Assembly: GCA_017454585.1 (NCBI GenBank)
Contig: JAFTCU010000310.1
Location: 1-9,433 of the forward strand
Length of the DNA stretch: 9,433 bases
DNA from: Thermoguttaceae bacterium
Lineage (GTDB): Bacteria > Planctomycetota > Planctomycetia > Pirellulales > Thermoguttaceae
Direction: 5' to 3'
Below are positions 5,158-9,433 of this stretch, piece after piece. Under the pieces are notes generated by a model. The model ran no database searches. It saw nothing but the letters and a program-made list of their open reading frames with translations, and was not told where the DNA came from. Every line of letters begins with the position of its first letter. Within the stretch, counting starts at the first letter, position 1. The position numbers and the translations under genes are program-made.

Positions 5158-6594
5158 ATGAAAAAGAAAAACGCCACTCCTTTAATTATTTCCGTCTCAG
5201 GTCTTCGCGGGGAAGTGGGTTCCACACTCACGCCAGACGTCGTTCAGCGTTATATTTTCGCGTATGCGGAGTTTTTACGGCTTCAAAACCGCGACGCGGG
5301 TGGGGTTGAGGGAAAAACGGTTCTCGTTTCAAACGATGGACGTGAAAGCAGCCGGTGGATCGCGGAAGAAGTCGCACGTGGTTTTCGTGCAGGGGGCGTT
5401 AAAACTCTTGATATTGGTGTCGCGGCCACTCCAACCCTCGGTTTTCTGGTCAAGAAATACGGCTACCCGGCCGGCGTGCAGATTTCCGCGAGTCACAACC
5501 CAAACCCGTGGAACGGAATTAAACTATTCAACTCCGATGGACGTGTAATTCCTGCCGTAAACGGTGAAAAAGTGAAGCGTTTCTACAATACACTTCTTGA
5601 GGAAGAATTCGAGATTTGTGCTGACTTCGACAATGCGGACGAAGACGAGGAACAGGAACTTCCTCCACCGCTTCCACCGGCCGAAGAATTTCAGAAACCG
5701 CACATCGACGCGATTTTGAAGTTGGTCGATGTGAAAGCGATCAAGAAGCGGAAATTTACTGTCCTGATCGACTCGAACCACGGCGCGGGAAGCGTTTTGG
5801 CTCCGTTACTGATGAAGGCTCTGGGGTGCAAGCTCATTTTCTCGAATACCAATGAAAAACCAGACGGCAAATTCGTTCATACGCCGGAACCGACAGAAGA
5901 CAATCTGAAGGGCGTGGGAATTTTGGTCCCGGGAAACAAAGCTGATGTGGGCTTTTGTCAGGATCCGGACGCGGACCGGCTGGCCATTCTGGCTGAGGAC
6001 GGCTCGTACATCGGCGAGGAATGCACCGTGGCTCTGTGCGTGAAAGATGTTTTTCTCAAAGGCGCCAAAGGGCCGGTCGTGACAAATTGTTCCACGAGTC
6101 AAATGACGCACGATTTGTGCGCCGAAGCCGGCTGCGAGTACGCCATGACGCCGGTCGGTGAGGCGAACGTGGTCGATAAAATGATCGCCTTGAACGCGAT
6201 TTTCGGTGGTGAGGGAAACGGTGGACCGATCCACCCGCAAGTCGGTTTCGTGCGTGACAGTTTCCTCGGAATGGCGCTGGCGCTCGACCTGATGGCCCGT
6301 ACAGGGAAAAAGGTTTCGGAACTTGCCGCCGAGCTTCCTCAGTACGCGATTTCCAAGGCGAAAGTAAAATTTGATCGTGAACTTCTGGACTCGTTCTACG
6401 ACGAGCTGACGTTCCAGTATTCAGACGCGCAGGCGGATACGCAGGACGGTTTGCGCCTGGCGTGGGAGAAACGCTGGATCCAGGTCCGGCCAAGCAACAC
6501 GGAACCGATCATTCGTGTTTTCGCGGAGGCGCCGACTCAAAAAGAAGCCGACAAACTGTGTAAAGCGGTTGTTAAACTGGCAAAGAATTTTTGA
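5158..6594 (+). CDS. glmM: Phosphohexomutase, probably phosphoglucosamine mutase
   Basis: Alpha-D-phosphohexomutase superfamily. If it is GlmM it interconverts glucosamine-6-phosphate and glucosamine-1-phosphate for UDP-GlcNAc, feeding peptidoglycan and other glycans; cytoplasmic. All four active-site elements are present: the phosphoserine loop ISASHNPNPWNGIK with S112, the magnesium loop DPDADR (D269, D271, D273), the sugar-specificity loop GGEGNGG (350-356) and the C-terminal phosphate-binding loop RPSNTEP (444-450). The specificity loop differs from the GEMSGH type of proteobacterial enzymes and resembles archaeal-type GlmM/PMM, so substrate (glucosamine, mannose or glucose phosphate) is not settled. 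The 478 residues slightly exceed usual GlmM length, partly through an acidic, proline-rich insert around 148-178. The ATG at 5158 has no Shine-Dalgarno site; an in-frame stop at 5098 limits any extension. A palindrome lies at 5116-5131. It probably heads the unit ending at 8259. Confidence 0.88.
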   Translation: MKKKNATPLIISVSGLRGEVGSTLTPDVVQRYIFAYAEFLRLQNRDAGGVEGKTVLVSNDGRESSRWIAEEVARGFRAGGVKTLDIGVAATPTLGFLVKKYGYPAGVQISASHNPNPWNGIKLFNSDGRVIPAVNGEKVKRFYNTLLEEEFEICADFDNADEDEEQELPPPLPPAEEFQKPHIDAILKLVDVKAIKKRKFTVLIDSNHGAGSVLAPLLMKALGCKLIFSNTNEKPDGKFVHTPEPTEDNLKGVGILVPGNKADVGFCQDPDADRLAILAEDGSYIGEECTVALCVKDVFLKGAKGPVVTNCSTSQMTHDLCAEAGCEYAMTPVGEANVVDKMIALNAIFGGEGNGGPIHPQVGFVRDSFLGMALALDLMARTGKKVSELAAELPQYAISKAKVKFDRELLDSFYDELTFQYSDAQADTQDGLRLAWEKRWIQVRPSNTEPIIRVFAEAPTQKEADKLCKAVVKLAKNF

Positions 6595-6628
6595 AAAAGG
6601 GAAATGAAAGGCTGGTAAATCTTTTATC

Positions 6629-6967
6629 ATGAAATTTTTTGCAGTCGTTTTCCTGCTGGTTTGCTCCAACACATTTATGTTGTTCGCGTGGTACTCGCAC
6701 CTGAAAAACCTCCCGAACGCCCCGGTTTGGCAGGTCGTTCTGGTTTCCTGGGGGATCGCCCTTTTTGAGTACATGTTAATGGTCCCCGCCAATCGGCTGG
6801 GAAACGGTTTCCTGACCCTTCCGCAGCTGAAAATCCTTCAGGAAGCCATCACCCTGAGCGTTTTTGTACCGTTTGCCCTTTTTTATATGCGGCGGCCAAT
6901 TACGTGGAACTATTTGTGGGCCACACTCTGCATATTAGGGGCGGTTTTTTTCATATTCCGCGAGTGA
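6629..6967 (+). CDS. DUF486 (DMT-type) small membrane protein
   Basis: A 112-residue integral membrane protein with four hydrophobic segments at about 3-21, 33-53, 69-87 and 93-110. Highly characteristic stretches of the DUF486/COG3169 family are present: NTFMLFAWYSHLKNL (14-28), SWGIALFEYMLMVPANRLG (40-58), LPQLKILQEAITLSVFVPFA (64-83) and the closing GAVFFIFRE. The fold resembles half-size drug/metabolite transporters of the small multidrug resistance type. No substrate has been established for the family as far as I know. The length is typical. It starts 34 bases after the phosphohexomutase stop and ends 3 bases before the next gene, so all three probably share a transcript. The ribosome site is weak, with AAAGG about 20 bases upstream. 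Confidence 0.93.
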   Translation: MKFFAVVFLLVCSNTFMLFAWYSHLKNLPNAPVWQVVLVSWGIALFEYMLMVPANRLGNGFLTLPQLKILQEAITLSVFVPFALFYMRRPITWNYLWATLCILGAVFFIFRE

Positions 6968-6970
6968 TTT

Positions 6971-8230
6971 ATGAAATTTTACGACCGATTAACCAAACTC
7001 CTGCTTGTTGACGAGACCAAACTGCCGGACCTGACCAGTCTTTCGGATGCGGAGCATTTTATTCCCGTTTATTTTGAGGATATTCTGGAAAAAGCATTAA
7101 CGGACGAGCGGCTTACGGAGGAGGAATGCGCAAAGTTCCAGACCCTCGCCGAGATGTTTGCCGAGCACTATCATCTGGACTATCACAAAACCTTCCTGAA
7201 ACTCAAAAGCGCTTTCGGCCCGTTTGATCCCGACGCGGAGGTTCGATACAGGAAAGATTATTCTGAAGAGTTTAAAGAATCCTGCCGCCAGAACCTCCTG
7301 GAAAGTTTGGAGCTTCTGCTGAATGCGTGCAACTATTGTGAGCTGCCGGACGACAAACGAAACGAAATCCTGGAAGCTCCGTACCCCGGTGTGCTTTCCA
7401 TCAAGGTGGACATGAAAAAGCTGGACTTTTTCAGGATCTTTTATCGTGGTCTTACTAAAAAGACTTTCACCATCAAAAAATTCTTTTTCCTGGAAAAATC
7501 GTATGAAAGTTACGAGTTCAAGCGTATTTTCGTCGTCGCCAGGTACAAAAAAGAGCATGGAAGTCAGATCATTACGAAGGTTTTTCGTGATGTGCCGGCC
7601 GAAAACCTGAAAGTCGTGGTTCCTGAGGTGAAGCTGCGGCTCCCGATTTTTGATCAAGTGAAAGTTGGAGCTTCTTTTTCAGGCGCTCTTTTAACTTTTG
7701 TAGCTAAAATCATCATGATGGCCGCAATGAGTGTAGTCGTACTGTGTACGATGCTCTTCGCCTTCGTTATGGGGTTCATCCGTTCTCTTACCGGTTTCTT
7801 CACCTCCCGCATGAAATGCCTCAAAACCTACTCGGAAAGCCTGTACCACCAGAGCCTTGCCGGGAACATGGGCGCGGTGAATCTGCTGGTCGAGCAGGCC
7901 GAAACGCAGGAAGTGAAGGAGGCGTTTCTCGCTTATTTTATGCTTTACCTCCTGCGAAGTGAAACGCTGACGGAAAAACGTCTGGATGAGCGCGTCGAGG
8001 AGTGGCTCGAGAAGAACTTCGGCTTTTACATTGACTTTGAAGTGGACGACGCCTTGCGAAAACTCGTGGAGAAGAACCTCATTAAAAAGTTTACGCCCGA
8101 GGACGGCTCGGATCCTTACTATAAGGTGTACGATTTGCCCAGCGCTCTGCGCAGACTCGACGAAATGTGGGACAATTACCACCTGGAAAATAACGAGGGC
8201 AGCGCCTCGAATGACTCTTTGGCCTGCTAG
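6971..8230 (+). CDS. DUF3754 / TMEM143-like membrane protein
   Basis: A 419-residue protein that I assign to DUF3754, the domain also found in eukaryotic TMEM143. The N-terminal cytoplasmic part (1-130) is helical and acidic. The signature follows at about 135-210: EAPYPGVLSIKVDMKK, FFRIFYRGL, FFFLEKSYESYEFKRIFVVA and HGSQIITKVFRDVPAENL. A hydrophobic region at about 234-275 should form one or two membrane helices. The C-terminal part (290-400) has a helical block (YHQSLAGNMGAVNLLVEQAE) and a winged-helix-like stretch (LDERVEEWLEKNFGFYIDFE). The molecular function of this family is not known to me. The gene starts 3 bases after the DUF486 stop, suggesting translational coupling, and is followed directly by an intrinsic terminator. 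The serine-, asparagine- and cysteine-containing tail (NNEGSASNDSLAC) is not part of the recognised domain. Confidence 0.88.
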   Translation: MKFYDRLTKLLLVDETKLPDLTSLSDAEHFIPVYFEDILEKALTDERLTEEECAKFQTLAEMFAEHYHLDYHKTFLKLKSAFGPFDPDAEVRYRKDYSEEFKESCRQNLLESLELLLNACNYCELPDDKRNEILEAPYPGVLSIKVDMKKLDFFRIFYRGLTKKTFTIKKFFFLEKSYESYEFKRIFVVARYKKEHGSQIITKVFRDVPAENLKVVVPEVKLRLPIFDQVKVGASFSGALLTFVAKIIMMAAMSVVVLCTMLFAFVMGFIRSLTGFFTSRMKCLKTYSESLYHQSLAGNMGAVNLLVEQAETQEVKEAFLAYFMLYLLRSETLTEKRLDERVEEWLEKNFGFYIDFEVDDALRKLVEKNLIKKFTPEDGSDPYYKVYDLPSALRRLDEMWDNYHLENNEGSASNDSLAC

Positions 8231-8236
8231 TCCTTC

Positions 8237-8259
8237 GCGGCTGGCAGGCCGCTTTTTTT
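8237..8259 (+). terminator. Rho-independent terminator
   Basis: GCGGC-TGGCAG-GCCGC (8237-8252) is directly followed by seven T (8253-8259). It begins 7 bases after the DUF3754 stop and closes the unit of phosphohexomutase, DUF486 and DUF3754 genes. Confidence 0.88.
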
Positions 8260-8260
8260 A

Positions 8261-8390
8261 GTTAGGAGTTAGGAGTTAGGAGTGAGGAGTTAGGAGTTAC
8301 GCTTTGCGTAACGCCACTTTCAGAAAGATCTCGACCCGTCAAAAGCCGAAGGCTTTTTAACTCCTAACTCCTAACTCCTAACTCGTAACT
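8261..8390. repeat. Inverted pair of tandem GTTAGGA heptamer arrays
   Basis: The left arm (8261-8300) is GTTAGGA three times, GTGAGGA, GTTAGGA, then GTTAC. The right arm (8358-8390) is the reverse complement: three TCCTAAC units and one TCGTAAC. Between them are two perfect hairpins, GTTACGC-TTT-GCGTAAC (8296-8312) and AAAAGCC-GAA-GGCTTTT (8341-8357). The whole could extrude as a cruciform. No coding potential was seen. Such heptamer arrays are known as dispersed repeats in some bacteria, notably cyanobacteria; whether this one is dispersed in this genome cannot be seen here. Confidence 0.85.
8341..8358. terminator. Hairpin with T-run, possible second or bidirectional terminator
   Basis: AAAAGCC-GAA-GGCTTTTT forms a 7-bp stem with a 3-base loop. 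The T-run is part of the 3' arm, and the A-run gives the same arrangement on the other strand. It may back up the terminator at 8237-8259 and protect the pduL promoter from read-through. Confidence 0.4.
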
Positions 8391-8541
8391 AAAATCCCTC
8401 ACGACCCATACAACCGTTAAAAACTCTTTTCAAAAGCGCCAAAACCTTCTGTTTCGGTCAGATTCGATAAAGCCGGAGTGACTCTCTACCGATTCCACAA
8501 ATGACATAATATAAACTTTTCCCCCTTGTGTGGCTTGAAAT
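8391..8541 (+). promoter_or_regulatory. pduL upstream region with extended -10 promoter candidate
   Basis: TGA-CATAAT (8502-8510) fits an extended -10, and TATAAA (8510-8515) overlaps it. No good -35 stands 16-18 bases upstream, so the promoter may need an activator or another sigma factor. Transcription would start near 8517, about 25 bases before the ATG. No other feature is seen in this stretch. Confidence 0.4.
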
Positions 8542-9216
8542 ATGGATACAACCAACATTAATGCCGACCTGGTCGAGCAGATCGTCCGTAAAATCGTCCT
8601 TGAGTGCATCGGAATCCCGGGCAAACCGGAGCCCAATCCAGCGCCCGAGCTGGTCGTGAGTATCTCCGCACGTCACATTCATCTGAGCGACGCCGACGTC
8701 GAGACGCTTTTCGGCCCCGGTTACAAACTTACGGTCGCGAAAGACCTTTATCAGCCCGGTTTTTACGCTGCGAAAGAGACGCTGATGGTCGTCGGTCCCC
8801 GCAAACGGATGCTCCCCTCGGTCCGGATCCTCGGCCCCACTCGCAAACAGTCGCAGGTTGAACTGGCCTTCACGGACGGCATTTCGCTCGGGATCCCGCT
8901 TCCGGTGCGTCAGTCCGGCGACCTGAAGGGCACGCCCGGCTGCGTTCTCGTGGGTCCCAAAGGAGTCGTGGAACTGAAATCCGGCGTCATTCGTGCCGAG
9001 CGTCACGTTCACATGCACCCGTCCGAAGCCGAATATTACGGCGTGAACGACAAAGACCACATGAACCTGCGCGTTTATTCCGGCCCGTGCACCACGACGT
9101 TTGAAAACGTGCTTGTCCGCGTCGATAAAGGGGTGCATCTCGAAGTGCATCTCGATACCGACGAAGGGAACGCCTGCGATATTGACCACGCGGATAAAAT
9201 CGAACTTTACAAATAA
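8542..9216 (+). CDS. pduL: PduL-type phosphate acyltransferase of a bacterial microcompartment
   Basis: Transfers an acyl group from acyl-CoA to phosphate inside a bacterial microcompartment, regenerating CoA for the aldehyde dehydrogenase of the same organelle. It is unrelated to the Pta fold. The two PduL half-domains are clear: SARHIHLS with H45 and H47, and [10 protein letters not shown] (151-160) with H155 and H157, followed by [13 protein letters not shown] (199-211) with H203. These His residues, plus E107 in the segment QVELAF, line up with the zinc site known from PduL structures. The first 20 residues ([16 protein letters not shown] region) form an amphipathic helix and are joined by a Pro-rich linker (26-35) to the catalytic part, as expected of an encapsulation peptide. 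The 224 residues match the family. It is followed 47 bases later by a BMC-H shell gene and has no strong ribosome site. Confidence 0.95.
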   Translation: MDTTNINADLVEQIVRKIVLECIGIPGKPEPNPAPELVVSISARHIHLSDADVETLFGPGYKLTVAKDLYQPGFYAAKETLMVVGPRKRMLPSVRILGPTRKQSQVELAFTDGISLGIPLPVRQSGDLKGTPGCVLVGPKGVVELKSGVIRAERHVHMHPSEAEYYGVNDKDHMNLRVYSGPCTTTFENVLVRVDKGVHLEVHLDTDEGNACDIDHADKIELYK

Positions 9217-9263
9217 ACGGAACTACATTTAACTAAACCCCATTAACCAAAGAGGAAAACGCA

Positions 9264-9433
9264 ATGGCTAAAACATTGGAAGCATTGGGAATGATCGAAA
9301 CGAAGGGCTTCGTTGCTCTCGTTGAAGGCGTGGATGCCATGATGAAATCCGCGAACGTGGAATTTCTTGGCTGGGAAAAACCGGGCTCCGGAATCGTGAC
9401 CGGCTACGTGACCGGTGACGTCGCGGCCGTCAA
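9264..9433 (+). CDS. BMC-H shell protein, N-terminal part (runs off right edge)
   Basis: The ATG at 9264 follows AGAGGAAAA at four bases, the only strong Shine-Dalgarno site among the plus-strand protein genes. The 56 visible residues match the Pfam BMC (PF00936) fold: [20 protein letters not shown], the [10 protein letters not shown] strand, then a pore loop KPGSG (39-43) and [12 protein letters not shown]. Six such chains form the hexagonal shell tile. In the well-known PduA the pore loop reads KIGSG; here the second position is proline. The usual Arg before GDV is Thr. The frame is open at the window end, so roughly the C-terminal third or more is missing. With pduL it marks the beginning of a microcompartment operon. 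Paralogue type cannot be decided from this fragment. Confidence 0.95.
   Translation, partial: MAKTLEALGMIETKGFVALVEGVDAMMKSANVEFLGWEKPGSGIVTGYVTGDVAAV

Noticed and set aside
8261..8390. Tandem heptamers as a CRISPR array
   Set aside because: Units are 7 bases with no spacers and are arranged as two inverted arms; no cas gene is near.
8458..9189. 243-codon open frame on the minus strand
   Set aside because: Antisense shadow of pduL, whose zinc-site motifs are unambiguous.

Overview
The window looks like a chromosomal segment from a Planctomycetota or other PVC-group bacterium. The reasons are a Tat-exported protein of planctomycete type, a secreted HEAT-like plus STN-like protein, weak use of Shine-Dalgarno sites, long intergenic gaps, and a pduL gene followed directly by a BMC-H shell protein, as in planctomycete-type microcompartment loci. 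This assignment is inferred from gene content; no rRNA or marker gene is present.

Layout. Positions 1-365 (minus) hold the N-terminal part of a Tat-exported protein that runs off the left edge. Positions 527-1414 (minus) hold dapA (lysine/diaminopimelate pathway), with its own sigma70-like promoter. A 343-base divergent spacer separates dapA from rmlD (1758-2606, plus; dTDP-rhamnose synthesis). rmlD is followed after 7 bases by an exported HEAT/STN-like protein (2614-3879). A 1278-base stretch without a convincing protein gene comes next (3880-5157). It contains a strong promoter (4071-4099) and about 700 bases rich in hairpins, including a GNRA-capped stem, an apparent pseudoknot and a 10-bp near-terminal hairpin. 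I read it as a candidate large structured non-coding RNA, and it is the most interesting part of the window. I do not recognise it as tmRNA, RNase P RNA, SRP RNA, 6S RNA or an intron.

After it come a GlmM-like phosphohexomutase (5158-6594), a DUF486 four-helix membrane protein (6629-6967) and a DUF3754/TMEM143-like membrane protein (6971-8230). These probably form one transcription unit closed by a clear intrinsic terminator (8237-8259). An inverted pair of tandem heptamer arrays (8261-8390) with two internal hairpins separates that unit from a new one. The new unit starts with pduL (8542-9216; phosphotransacylase of bacterial microcompartments) and a BMC-H shell protein (9264 to the right edge, incomplete). 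It is probably the start of a catabolic microcompartment operon that continues beyond the window.

Functionally the left and centre are mostly cell-envelope and precursor metabolism (diaminopimelate, dTDP-rhamnose, probably amino-sugar phosphate). The right end is a separate catabolic organelle locus.
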